A program made the position numbers and the translations under genes. DNA of 64,000 bases from Malania oleifera. Lineage: Eukaryota; Streptophyta; Magnoliopsida; Santalales; Ximeniaceae. Numbering within the stretch: the stretch's first letter is position 1; each line of letters opens with the position of its first letter. The stretch spans positions 121,218,719 through 121,282,718 of the forward strand of contig NC_080420.1 in the NCBI RefSeq assembly GCF_029873635.1, given 5' to 3'. The notes beneath the pieces were generated by a model, which saw only the letters and a program-made list of their open reading frames with translations, was not told the DNA's origin and ran no database searches. Positions 33,673-45,365 of the stretch are shown in pieces.

Positions 33673-36030
33673 AATTCATTCGGTTCGGTTAATATATAGG
33701 TTCGATTTGAGATTTATATAATTTTAAGTATTTTATTTTCATTTTAGGCAATATTTAATTCGGTTAACCAAATTACCCAAATTACTAATTAATCAATAAT
33801 CAAATATAAATTAGTTAGTAATATTAATATATAATATATGTTAAATCTTAAATATTTAATCTGAAAATATCCTTTTTATCAATAAACTCTTTTATTAATT
33901 AAGCTGGAATTGGTAAATTAGAAACAAAAATTTGTAATCATTTTTTTTATAATTAATTTTAAATTTATTTGATCAAATTCGGTTAACCAAATTGTCCGAA
34001 AACTTTGTTCGGTTACAATAACTTGTTCAGTCGGTTCGGTTAGGGATTAGTGTTAATTTAAAAATTCGATTAATTAATCGAATTTGATCGAATTGACCGT
34101 TTGCACACGTTTAACCAAGCCTAACTAAATATTATACCTTATTTTCTGAAATTCTATCGTTTGATTGATAACTTTAATAGGTGAAAAAGAAAAATAGAGG
34201 AAATTCTTTACGCACAAAAAAGTGAGTGAGTGATTGATTAATAATTTTCCATTTTCAAATATTTTGTGTTGTGTAATTAAAATTAATTCTCCTAAACATC
34301 TATTAGGAATTGATTTTATTGTTATATTTACATCTATTTAATTTAATAACATAATAATTATAGTAAAATTTATATTTGTTAATTTAAATAATTCATGTGA
34401 GATTCACATGTAATTTCTATGAAATTTATTATATATTGAGGACAAAATTTGTCCAATGGTTTACTCCATTACCGTTCTATATTTAGTTTTTATGTTTCAA
34501 TCTCATTATATTAATTTATTATGTCATTGAGAAATTTTTTATATTTGCTCGTAGTTTAGAAGGTGAGTCACCTTCCAACTTGGTGGAACATATTATTACA
34601 TAGATTAGTGTGCAAAAGAGAAAGTGAAATCAATAGAAAACGTCAAGAAAATGCACATAAAAATAAAATTATATAATTGAATATTTTAAATATTAATCAA
34701 ATATAAATATTAAATCACGAACACTTTGTATCGTCCAAGAAACATCCAAATCCAGTTCATTAATCAATAGAATAATTTTTGATTCTTACGTTTTGACTTG
34801 AAGGGTCAACTGGAACTAGCCACCCGTCCGATTCAAGTGAGTCTTGAAAATTGCATAGCTCGGTACATACTGATATGAACTAGGATACACTTGGAAAAAT
34901 GAAAGATTCATTAATTCAAACCGAAATTGACCAGCTAAAATTGACTCATAACCAATCCGCACATTAAATGAATCGAATTATCCACCTCTAAATGAGTCTG
35001 TTAATGACGAATTTTGGATTTTATCTAATAGATATCTATCTATCCGCTAACAACTAATGTCTAAATTTATTGATAATCTCATATGTCCATACTTATTAGG
35101 CATCAATTCAAATAGTATAAGTTCTATTGGGCAACACTCCCAACTCTTGCACTACTATATGCGCCTCTAGATTGCTTCATGCCCACATTCAAACTCAAAC
35201 CCAAATGCTTAATTTTTTCATGATCAAAATAAAAACACCTAAATTTTGAGAACTAAAAAACTTATAATTTTGTGATTAGTCATTAAACGTTTAACAATTA
35301 TAAAATTATAATTTTAAAAATAATTTGGTTATGTTCATCATATGGTAAAAAAATTAAATTAGGAATGGAAAAATAATAGATTATCCAATATTCATCACAG
35401 ATTATACGATCCAAACCACCACAAATCGACAATTGTATTGAGTTAAATATGGATTCTAATATCTTCACCTGATAATTTGCCTTATCGGTCATGAATTATC
35501 CAATCCAATCCGCTTTGTCAAATCTAAACCAAGCCAAACCAAGGTGAAATATGGGTTGACCCTATGAGATTATAAAAAAAAATTTGATTTCAGACAGAGG
35601 TAGACGTGTCTCCTCCTCCATAGTAATCTACTCTTTCGAGACTATCAACTAATCCCTAAGATGCCACCTCCTCTATTAAGTATTTATAGAAGGTTGAGTG
35701 TGTTACAAAAACTCAAAAGTTGTATTTGTGAGTATAAATTTTGAGTTTTAAATTTTTATTTATATGAATTTCAATGAAATTTAATACAAAAACTCAAAAG
35801 TTGTGTGTATGTTGCTAAATCATTATCTCTTCTTTTTTTTCTCTTAAATACTCTTTATTAAACTGTTATTTTCTCAATTTATTAATTAAACTGCACCTCT
35901 GAATAATTTTAAACAAATTAAACTTAAAGAATTTGAAGCATGCTGATCATATTATCTTGCTCAATTCCCTAATTCAAATGTGAAGAATTGGGAGTTGAAC
36001 AACACAGCATGAGCATGCAGTTCCAAGGAG
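33673..36030. other. AT-rich flank of small-gene unit 1
   Basis: No gene seen. The first part repeats TTCGGTTAACCAAATT-type words. From about 34960 onwards it is collinear with 43920-45000 (GAATTTTATCTAATAGATATCTA and following), marking the duplicated unit. A short piece at about 35690-35900 is also shared with 41350-41580. Confidence 0.6.
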
Positions 36031-36155
36031 TTCAATTATAAATACTGGGTCTCATTGGGTTTCACAAAAAAAAAAAAAATACAAGAAGAAGAAGACGAAG
36101 AGGACCTTCACACTTAACAAAGCAAAATGAACAACCTCTCTTATACTTCCCCCAC

Positions 36156-36163
36156 GATAAATA
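36156..36163 (+). promoter_or_regulatory. TATA-like box of small-protein gene 1
   Basis: GATAAATA sits at the place where gene 3 has a canonical TATAAATAG, inside a conserved CTTATACTTCCCCCACNATAAATAG block. Because it lies downstream of the ATG at 36127, it argues that the upstream ATG is not in the main transcript. Confidence 0.5.
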
Positions 36164-36276
36164 GCCGCCGCCACCTCCTCCATCCCCTCAACACTCTTTT
36201 TCGTCCATTCTTATTATCACGCACGGTGCCGATCAAACCCATCTCTGCAAAAGGAAGAAAGAAATTTGAGAAGATA

Positions 36277-36498
36277 ATGTCGAGCTGTGGGCGCCGGTGT
36301 GGAGGGATGCGCACGAACAGCTCTGCTGCTGCTTCTCCTCCTTCTCTTCCTCCTCCGGAGGCAACTTTATGCTTCCAGACCCCGAAGAATGAAGCTGCGG
36401 GGAAGCAGGCAGAAGTCGTTAAGGTTGAGAAGATGGACGCCAAGAAGGATCCTGTGAAGGTGCAGGTTAAGCAGGCGGCGAAGGTGCTTCCCGACTGA
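36277..36498 (+). CDS. Small unrecognised protein, family copy 1 (73 aa)
   Basis: I do not recognise this family. From the start conserved in all three copies (ATGTCGAG/C) the product is 73 residues: a Cys/Arg/Gly-rich head (MSSCGRRCGG), an Ala/Ser/Pro linker (about 17-30), the motif QTPKNEA, and a Lys/Val-rich basic tail. There is no signal peptide or membrane segment. An in-frame ATG at 36127 would add 50 residues, but that frame is closed in copy 2 and lies across the putative TATA box, so I prefer the inner start. Upstream (35930-36120) a long block is conserved with copies 2 and 3. A tRNA-Ala gene lies 240 bp downstream on the other strand. Conservation of frame and motif in three diverged copies supports a real gene. 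Confidence 0.6.
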   Translation: MSSCGRRCGGMRTNSSAAASPPSLPPPEATLCFQTPKNEAAGKQAEVVKVEKMDAKKDPVKVQVKQAAKVLPD

Positions 36499-36737
36499 GC
36501 TTAGACTCCTGCTAAGTATATATATATATTATGCATACTTGATATAGGTTTAATATAAAGTGAAGCTTTGTTTGGGTTTTGAGCCTGTCCCGTGTAGCTG
36601 TATTTTGTGGTCGGATTATGTTTAAAAATACTAAAATACAGTATCGTAATATGATGTTTTAACGAATCTCTATTTCACGTTTTAGTCGTTTGGTTTATTT
36701 GCTTTTAGTATACACACAAAAAAAAAAAGGAATTAAA

Positions 36738-36810
36738 TGGAGATGCGGGGTATCGATCCCCGTACCTCTCGCATGCTAAGCGAGCGCTCTACCATCTGAG
36801 CTACATCCCC
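36738..36810 (-). tRNA. tRNA-Ala (AGC)
   Basis: On the minus strand there is a 73-nt cloverleaf. The acceptor GGGGATG pairs with CATCTCC (one G-U), box A is TAGCTCAGATGG, the anticodon loop is CTTAGCATG with anticodon AGC, and the T loop/box B is GGGGATCGATACCCC. The discriminator base is A, no CCA is encoded, and there is no intron. A run of A on the plus strand lies just left of the gene (36717-36728). This is T on the transcribed strand, suiting polymerase III termination. Confidence 0.97.
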
Positions 36811-37640
36811 TATCTGCTTTGAACTTTACTTTGCGTCATTCTATCTAAAAGAGACCCCTAAATTGGATTGACCAAAAGGAAAGCTGAAAATAATGATGAC
36901 TGCGATTTGAATGACCGACCCCGAAGTCTAAAAATAATAATAGCATTAAAAACCTACCTTATTACTTTTAGAACAAAGTACTTTATTTTCAGATATTTTA
37001 AACTTTAAAAATATAAAATTAGAGCATTTATGGTCATCAAGTTAAAACTTCAAATAATGATTTAAAGTTTTTTTTTTTTTAAATAAATCATTTTCCCAAT
37101 ATTTTATTTTTCAAAATATGATACATATAAAATAAAATTACATTAAAGAAAAGTGAAAATAAGATATATTAGGGTGTCTCTTACAATATATTGTATTCAT
37201 ATAAAATATTAAATTTGAAATTGCTCATGTTAAATATTCTTCTCATGGGATATCCTATACCAATTCCTCCAAATCGTGCGCAAATAGGATTTATCCCGAC
37301 CTATTTGCAAGTTGGTATGGTCAACTATACCTAGACATCCTCTCCAAGTCACTATGGAGATGCAGAAACATCAAGAAGTCATAATACTTTTTAACCCCAT
37401 ACTTACATGCATCATTAATCATTGGGATTGAAGAGCGGGTACTAATATTGTGGATTGGTGCATTTGAAGTAACAAAACCTTGTGTAAAAATAGGTCATTC
37501 GGTAAGGAGATTCTGAAATTGTGGAAGCTTGGTTCAATCAAGCCGTTGAGTATTGGAAACAAGCTATTGTGCTTTGAGTATTGGTTGACGATTACAAGAT
37601 GTTTCAAATAAATGAACACTCTGTTTTAAGTGAGTTCTCT
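36811..37640. other. AT-rich DNA, no gene seen
   Basis: 36890-37150 is collinear with 42600-42880 and 46130-46330, the tail of the small-gene unit. 37220-37640 is unassigned. Confidence 0.6.
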
Positions 37641-38046
37641 GACCCGTGGGTACCACCAGGGATCTAACAAAATATACAGCAAAAACCTACGCAGTAGAAA
37701 GTATAAAATTATATACATCTCATCATAATGTGCCCAATACATACCAAAGTACTATAAACACTAACTCTCAGTATATATACATCTCAAAAATGGAATCTAG
37801 GGACAATTCCCACAAAAACCTAATTGTCCCTACCAAAAACTTACCCTTCACAGAGGGCAGATAAACAACACTAATTTTGCGAGGCTTTTCCCGCTCTCCT
37901 ATCCGGGGCTTCTGAAAAGTTAATAAAATTTAAGAGTGAGACACCTCTCAGTAAGGGAAATAAACTAATATTAGTGTATGACAATATGAGTAATTCGTAT
38001 TCAACATATATCATATATAACACATTTAGTACTGTTCCATCAAATT

Positions 38047-38052
38047 TGGGAA

Positions 38053-38085
<33 letters not shown>
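38047..38085. repeat. (AT)n microsatellite
   Basis: AT run inside the minus-strand LTR; similar runs lie at 38571-38610, 38984-39012 and 39045-39076, and an (AC)n(AT)n at 38776-38822. Confidence 0.9.
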
Positions 38086-38091
<6 letters not shown>

Positions 38092-38566
38092 GTATAAAAA
38101 TCAACATGACGGAACATACTGCATTTTCATAACATATCTCAACTCATGTCATAATAATAATAATAACATAAAACAATCCTGGTAGGTTAGCTGGCTGTTA
38201 TCATGTATTACCCCCACATGACTGGGTTGTGTGGCCCGAAGGCGGGACCTGATACTGGTTGGCTGACCACTGCCAAGTCGATAGTCTAGTCTATAGGTCC
38301 GATGGGTCTACCCAGACTGGTCCGTACACCAGGGGCAAAAACAGCACACTCCTCGAACATAACCACATCGACCATCCAATCTCACACCACTCCGTACAGC
38401 GGCGTTAACACAGATATCATGATCACGAGGACCATGAACACATAGCAACGGTACCGTGTAGTGTTAGCCTAAACCAAGCTAACTAGGTTCTGATATCATA
38501 TACATATACTAAAATCGTGATACATAGATATCTCATATCAATCATTTTCACATCGATCATATCATT

Positions 38567-38616
<50 letters not shown>

Positions 38617-38660
38617 CCATGAAAATCATCGGCCCGTATGCCAATATTACACATTTTAAC

Positions 38661-38776
38661 ATAGCACGGCTCGTACACCGGCAAATCACATAGCACAGCC
38701 CGTACGTTGGCAAACCACATAGCATGGTCTGTACGCTGGCAAATCACATAGCATGGCCCGTACGCCGGCAAATCAC
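38661..38776. repeat. 29-bp tandem repeat, four units
   Basis: ATAGCAYGG/CCYGTACG units begin at 38661, 38690, 38719 and 38748, each ending GGCAAAYCAC. They are GC-richer than their surroundings and lie between two microsatellites inside the LTR. Confidence 0.93.
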
Positions 38777-38779
38777 ATC

Positions 38780-38822
<43 letters not shown>

Positions 38823-38981
38823 GTAAAACATCTCGGCCCGTACGCCGGTTTTCCATCCTAAAAATCCATATCATCCACATTCCCAGAAAACGGCATTTCA
38901 CAACATTTTTACTCATGCCACACAGTAAATTTTCCACATATTCAATATACGATCATTTTCACAGTATTTTGCAAATATAAG

Positions 38982-39012
<31 letters not shown>

Positions 39013-39041
39013 AACATATACATTTTTCATAAATCAAATGA

Positions 39042-39082
<41 letters not shown>

Positions 39083-39558
39083 ATCATTTTCCAAATCAGT
39101 ACTAGCTTAGTTTATCCCCTTACCTGATCCCTGGAAAATCCCCTAATAAAACTGCCCCGCACCCGCAAGGTTCCTAACTCAATACCCTGAAAATAAAAAA
39201 TTTCAGAATTAAAGTTTAGTATTTCTAAGCATACAATATTTTTCTCAACTGTCAAAAACCCACATATTGAGTAGAAAGTTTTCATCTAAAAGCATTCAAG
39301 TTTAACACCTGAGGGGTTTTCTGACCAATACTCCGAAACTGAAAACCCCCAATATTAAATTTCAGTATTTTCATGCGCACAACATTTCTTATAACTAGCA
39401 CAAGATCAAATATGGCTTAAAAAGTCTTACCTCAACTCTGGGATGATTTCCAACTATTTTTCTCCCACGATCCGCTCCAGCAGATTTGGAGAGAACTCCA
39501 CCAGGAGCGTCGTGGTGACTTCGGATCGTTGATCTGACGTAAAAATAGCCCAAAAACG

Positions 39559-39589
<31 letters not shown>

Positions 39590-40036
39590 TTTCTTAAAAA
39601 ATTATATTTTTCCTGGATTTTTCATTCTTATAAAACAGGATTTCGTCGACGAGCCCGACCTTCGTCGACGAGTCCTTCACAAATTTCGTCGACGAGACCC
39701 TGTATTCGTCAACGAAATTCAAGCTACCCCAGAACCTCTCTTGGTATTTTCTCGTCGATGAATTCTCTTAAGCCTTCGTCGACGAAGCCTACGACCTCTT
39801 TCTGTTTCCGGTTTCCATTTCCTTTTCCTTATTATTTAAATTTCATTTTAAATTTGGGTCGTTACAGGTCAAGTCGAATGTACCAAATCTGGTACAATGG
39901 ATAGAAACCCGCTTGATCGATCCACGAAATGATCTTCGAATTAGCATGTCACTTCGTCTCTAGTGTGATGCCCATTAAAGGTTCCAAAATGATCATCCTC
40001 TCATGCTCTGTGAGAGGGATGGAGAACCCCCAACAT

Positions 40037-40381
40037 CAGGTGCGAAGGATCGGTCTGATCGGGATCTATGTTGTGGAAAAATATGGAAAAATAAGTGTAT
40101 CCTTAGTGAAGATGATAATTTCTAATATATATTACAAAAAAAAAAAAAACTAACTTAACAATACTGTATTAAATAAAATTCATTAATATTAACTTCAAAT
40201 TTTCAGGTGCAAATGATCGGTCTAACCGGGATCTATGTTGTGGAAAAATATGGAAAAATAAGTGTATCCTTAGTGAAGATGTTTATTAAGTATTAGATAA
40301 TTTCTAATGTATATACAAAAAAAAACTAACTTAACAATACTGTATTAAATAAAATTCATTAATATTAACTTCAAATTTTCA
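40037..40381. repeat. 167-bp tandem duplication
   Basis: Copy one is 40037-40203 and copy two 40204-40381, both starting CAGGTGC and containing TGTTGTGGAAAAATATGG. Copy two has a short extra TTTATTAAGTATTAG segment. Confidence 0.93.
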
Positions 40382-40550
40382 ATTAAAATGTAACCAAGTC
40401 TTACATGATCCATCTTTTTATCATTTAAAAAAATCATAATAAGGCAACTTAGGCATGTGGCTTAGGTATATAGGTATGAAACAAAATTAATTTTTATAAA
40501 TTTTCATGTTATCTAAATATTTTTTTTCTAATCAAGCTGCAGATGGAGTT

Positions 40551-40606
40551 CACGGTGATTAGGGCCCATGGTTAGGACATATGGCCTCCATTGCATTTAA
40601 GATTCG
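40551..40606 (+). pseudogene. U1 snRNA remnant, copy 7
   Basis: GTGATTAGGGCCCATGG, then GGCCTCCATTGCATTTAAG, aligns with stem-loops I-II of U1. No 5' end, Sm site or promoter is left. A weaker echo (CATTGCATTTAAGAATCATCC) lies at 43046-43066 in the next unit. Confidence 0.65.
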
Positions 40607-41600
40607 TCCTATGATTTTTAAGAAATTTCCTTCACTTATTTTAAGAGTTTCTCTTTTAAGAGTTCACTTATTTCTCTTTGTAATTTTTCTTTTTTTTACC
40701 ATGTGTTTGCAATTATGAATATTAAAATTTGGATGTGAATTTATATGATTTAAATAAAATATAATATAAAATTATATTATGCTGCATTTAGATTTTGGAC
40801 CTTAAATTTAGATTTGAATGGATTTGAACAAATTTTAATATAATTTTATATTACATTTTATCTAAATCCAATAAAAATTCAAATCTAATGCCTCTCCAAA
40901 CATAGGATTAGATTGCTTCTAAACTCATGTAAATTCAAATCTAAATCTTGAAATCCATATTCTCAAAAGATGCCCTAAAATAAAATTTTAAACTTTTAAA
41001 ATTCAAATTATATATATATCAATTTCCTATTAGTTGATCATGGAGTGATTGACAGCCTTCACATCTAGATGCACCCTTAGATGCTGAAAATTTAAATATG
41101 CATATTTAGATTTTCAATACTTAATTTTTTTATTTCAAATAGTCTTCATTTTATTTTTCATGAAATTTTTAAATATGTAACTTTATTGAATCGAATATGG
41201 ATTCTAACATTCTCATCCGGTCATGAATCAAGGTGACATATGGGTTGATTCTATGAGACATGTCTCCTCCTTCGGACAATCTAAACATGTTGCGACAATG
41301 TACTCTTTTGAGTTTCAGTTCAACCGTCAACTAAATCTCTAATTAAATCTCTATAGAAGGTTGAGTGTGTTACAAAAACTTAAAAGTTGTGTTTGTAAGC
41401 ATAAATTTTGAGTTTTAGATTTGTATTTATATGAATTTCAATGAAACTTAATACAAACACTCAGAAGTTGTGCATATATTGCTGAATTGTTTTTATTTTT
41501 TTCCTCTTAAATGCTCTTTATTAAACTGTCATTATATATATATATCTTAATTTATTAATTAAACTGCACCTCCGAATAATTTTAAACAAATTAAATTAAA
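40607..41600. other. AT-rich flank of small-gene unit 2
   Basis: No gene. 40690-41130 is shared with 43130-43500 and with 30120-30380. From about 41180 it is collinear with the sequence before small genes 1 and 3. Confidence 0.6.
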
Positions 41601-41821
41601 AGAATTTGAAGCATGCTGATCATATTATCTTGTTCAATTCCCTATTCAAATGGGAAGAATTGGGAGTTGAACAACACAGCATGAGCATGCAGTTCCAAGG
41701 AGGTCAATTAGAGATACTGGGTCTCATTGGGTTTCACAAAAAAAATAGAAGAAGAAGAAGACGAAGAGGACCTTCACACTTACCAAACCAAAATGAACGA
41801 CCTCTCTTATACTTCCCCCAC

Positions 41822-41829
41822 GATAAATA
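41822..41829 (+). promoter_or_regulatory. TATA-like box of small-protein gene 2
   Basis: GATAAATA within the conserved CTTATACTTCCCCCAC block, 111 bp before the start codon. Confidence 0.5.
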
Positions 41830-41939
41830 GCCACCACCACCTCCTCCTTCCCCCCAACACACAACTCTTCTGAGCTCAACACGCAGTGCTGATCAAACCA
41901 ATCTCTGCAAAAGGAAGAAAGGAAGAAATTGAGAACAGG

Positions 41940-42155
41940 ATGTCGACTTGTCGGTGCGGGTGTGGAGGGATTAACCCGAACAGAGCTCCTGCTGCTGCTG
42001 CTGCTTATCGTCTTCCTCCTCCTGTAGCAACGTCATTTACCCAGACGCCAAAGAATGAAGCAGTGGTGAGGCAGACAGAAGCTGCGAAGACTGAGGAATC
42101 GGTGGTGAACGTCAAGAAGGAGGCTGTTAAGGTTGTTCACGGCGGCGGATCTTAA
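41940..42155 (+). CDS. Small unrecognised protein, family copy 2 (71 aa)
   Basis: This is a paralogue of the genes at 36277 and 45366. It has a Cys/Gly-rich head (MSTCRCGCGG), an Asn/Ala/Pro linker with a five-residue Ala run, the motif QTPKNEA, and a basic Lys/Val tail ending HGGGS. The start was chosen by alignment with copy 1. An in-frame ATG at 41886 adds 18 residues, shared in part with copy 1 (PISAKGRK), so a longer N-terminus cannot be excluded. The separate upstream ATG near 41793 opens a frame that closes before the gene. A tRNA-Ala gene follows 255 bp downstream on the minus strand. Function unknown. Confidence 0.6.
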   Translation: MSTCRCGCGGINPNRAPAAAAAYRLPPPVATSFTQTPKNEAVVRQTEAAKTEESVVNVKKEAVKVVHGGGS

Positions 42156-42410
42156 TTAACGTCCTGCTAAATATGTATATATATATATAGACATAATAAA
42201 TTTACCAGCGTGATATAGCTTTAACATGAAAAGAAGCTTCTTTTGGGTTTTCTGCCTGTGCTCTTCAGCGGTATTTTGTATGTTTGGAAAAACTAATATA
42301 CAATATCGTGTGATATAATGTTTTAAAGAATCTCTCTTTTGGTTCAGTCGTTTGGTTTATTTGCTATTGGTAGAAATATACACGAAGAAAAATATTATGC
42401 TCGTTCGGGA

Positions 42411-42483
42411 TGGAGATGCGGGGTATCGATCCCCGTACCTCTCGCATGCTAAGCGAGCGCTCTACCATCTGAGCTACATCCCC
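42411..42483 (-). tRNA. tRNA-Ala (AGC), second copy
   Basis: Identical over 73 nt to the gene at 36738-36810, with the same strand and the same position relative to the small-protein gene, so it was duplicated with it. The flanks have diverged while the tRNA has not, consistent with selection on the tRNA or with conversion. Confidence 0.97.
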
Positions 42484-45190
42484 ATTGCACTTGTAATATT
42501 ATGTGAAATGGTCCATCAATTGAATCGAATAAAAGGCTCAACCAAGAACACTCGGATTGTATCTTTTGAGCTGTCTTCAAAATTATATCTTTCATCTGAA
42601 AATGCAAATTCTAGTCTAAAAATAATAATAATATCATTAAAATAAATACCTTATTTATCAATATAAATTAAACATTATTCTCATAACTAAATTCTTTTAC
42701 CTTATTTTCAGATATTTTATACTTCATATTAAAATATAAAGTCGCAGCATTTTTTTTGTCTATCAAATTAAAACTTAAAATAATAATTAAAAAAAAACGT
42801 CTAAAATTAAAATATATATATTATTTTTTGAAAATAATTTATAAGCAGAAAGATGAAGCCCAATATATTGTATGTGTATGAAATTTGACTAATCTATTGC
42901 GCGAGCCTTCTAATTGAGCTTTGGTTCAAAAGAATAACGCTTGAATCCTTTTTTTAACTCAATTTCTTTTTCCTTTTAGTTAAGTGCATCTCGGGTGAAA
43001 GGCACGAACGAGGAGACAAAAGTAGTCCTTTGTTCTGTTCTCAACATTGCATTTAAGAATCATCCTATCCTCAACTATATTGAGAAAGACACATTCACAC
43101 AATTTCTCTTTGTAAATTTTCATGTGTTTAAAAGTACGAATATTAAAATTTTAGTGTGAATTTATATGATTTAAATAAAATTTAATATAAATTTATATTA
43201 TGCGGTATTTAGATTTTGAACCTTAGATTTAGATTTGAGTGCATTTGAACAAATTTTAATAGACTTTTGTATTACATTTTATTTAAGTCCAATGCCTCTC
43301 CAAACATAGGATTAGATTGCTTCTAAATCCATACTCTCAAAAGGTGCCCTCAAAAATTATTTTAAAGTTTTGAACTTCGAATTCTATATCAATTTGCTAT
43401 TAATGGATTATGAACTGATTGACAACTCTCAAAACTAGATACATACTTAGATGTTGAAAATTTAAATACGCATGTTCATACTTTCAACACTTATTTTTTA
43501 TTATATTTTTACTAACAAAAGATTAAAAGGCATGAATGTCGCTCATTAGACTTTCAATTATAGAAATGTTCTTTTAAGTTAAAAACCCCAAGGATGCAAT
43601 GCCCAACCCATGTGACTATTTTTTTCAACTCATAAAAACACAAAATGCTTGCAAGTGAATTCAATTATCGAGTTATATTTTTTTTAAAGAAATATTAAAA
43701 TACAAAAAATAAGAAAACATGACCGCAGTGTGAGAGTTGAGAAAATAATTTTAGATCAGTTATAAAAAAATTAACTCACATGTACGGTGTACGAATAAGA
43801 AAGATAGGAAATCACCACTACTCAAATTTTATTAACAATTTATTAAGAAGGCTTCACAAATGTGATTCGAAACAAAAAAAAAAATGAGATTTTAACGTAC
43901 TAGAACCAAAATCAGCAAAAACTAACTCATAATCGATCTGCACATTAAATGAGTTGAATATGGTTTAAAAATTTTTTATCCACCTCTAAATGAGTCGGTC
44001 AATGACGAATTTAGAATTTTATCTAATAGATATCTACCTATCCGCCAACAACTAATGTCTAAATTCATTGATAAACTCATATGTCCATACGTATTAGGCA
44101 TCAATTCAAATAGCATAATCTATATATTGGCCAAGACCTAATCCCCAACTCTTACACTACTATATGTTTTGCCATGCTGCTTCATGACCACATTCAAACA
44201 CAAGCCCAAATGCTTAATTTTCTCGTGATCAAAACAAAAACACCTAAATTCATAATTTGAAAATTTTAAAAATTATAATTGTGATTGGTTATTAAATGTT
44301 TAACAATTATCAAGTTATAATTTTAAAAATAACTTTTCTTATGTTACAAATTAAATTATTTATCTAGATGGTAAAAAAAATTATATTAGGGATGGAAAAA
44401 TGATAGATTATTCGTCATTCGTCATGAATTATCATATCCGAATCGCCATAAATCTGCAAATTTATTGAATCGAATATGAATTCTAATATCCTCACATGAT
44501 AATATGCCTAACTGGTCATGGATTATTCAATCCGATCCGTTTTTCTAGATCTAAACCAAGTCAAACTAAGGTGAAATCACCCTATGAGATTATAAAAAAT
44601 AAAAAATTGATTTTAGATAGAGGTAGGCATGTCTCCTCCTCTGATTAGTCCTCCTTTGGACAATCTAAACATGTTGCGGCAAGTTCCAATTCTAATTGTC
44701 AATTAAATCCCTAAGTTGTTGCGTTCTATTAAAAAAAATAAAAAATAAATAAACTTAAAAGTTGTGTTTGTGAGCATAAATTTTGAGTTCTAAATTTGTA
44801 TTTATATGGATTTCAAATTTCAATGAAACTTCATACAAAAACTCAAAAGTTGTGTGAGAGTGCACATTGCTAAATTGTTTTTTTTTTTTTTCTCTTAAAT
44901 ACTCTTTATTAAACTATCATTTTATATATATTTATCTTAATTAATTAATTAGACTGCACCCACATATATGTTTTAAACAAATTAAAATAAAAGAATTTGA
45001 AGCATACTTTGTTCAATTCCCTATTCAAATGGGAAGAATTGGGAGTTGAACAACAAGGCATGAGCATGCAGTTCCAAGGAGCTCAATTATAAAGACTGAG
45101 TCTCATTGGGTTGAACCAAAAAAAATACAAGCAGAAGAAGAAGAAGAAGACCTTCACGCTTACCAAACCATAATGAACGACCTCTCTTAT
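42484..45190. other. AT-rich flank of small-gene unit 3
   Basis: No gene. 43130-43700 echoes the U1 unit flank (for example CCCAAGGATGCAATGCCCAA against CCCAAGACTACATTGCTCAA at about 9766). 43910-45130 is collinear with 34910-36060. Confidence 0.6.
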
Positions 45191-45201
45191 ACTTCCCCCA
45201 C

Positions 45202-45209
45202 TATAAATA
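45202..45209 (+). promoter_or_regulatory. TATA box of small-protein gene 3
   Basis: TATAAATA in CTTATACTTCCCCCAC-TATAAATAG, 164 bp before the start codon. It is the only canonical version among the three copies. Confidence 0.65.
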
Positions 45210-45365
45210 GCCACCACCACCTCCTTCTTCTCCTTCACAGATAACTCTTCTTGAGTTCATTTTTTATATTAAACACAGTGCTGATAAAACCCATCTCTTG
45301 ATACAAGGATCCCTAAAATCTCTCTAATTAACAACAACTCACGCCAACGAGAACTTGCTAAGAGA

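Larger units (their letters stand above)
37660..39866 (-). mobile_element. Solo LTR, TGTAACGACC family, minus orientation
   Basis: The right end GGTCGTTACA (to 39866), the tcgtcgacga cluster (39640-39790), a GA-rich stretch corresponding to the CT-rich leader, and the GTGTGGCCCGAAGGCGGGAC landmark near 38230 match the LTR at 4201-6116 in the same order. The left boundary is unclear because I find no clean TGTAAC start or match to the right flank (GGTCA). No internal coding region is present. Confidence 0.75.

Noticed and set aside
36127-36276. Upstream in-frame ATG of small-protein gene 1 giving a 123-residue product
   Set aside because: The frame is not conserved in copy 2 and crosses the TATA-like box position, so the inner start is more likely.
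38483-38980. Reading frames with Ile/Tyr runs
   Set aside because: Translations of AT and AC microsatellites inside an LTR.
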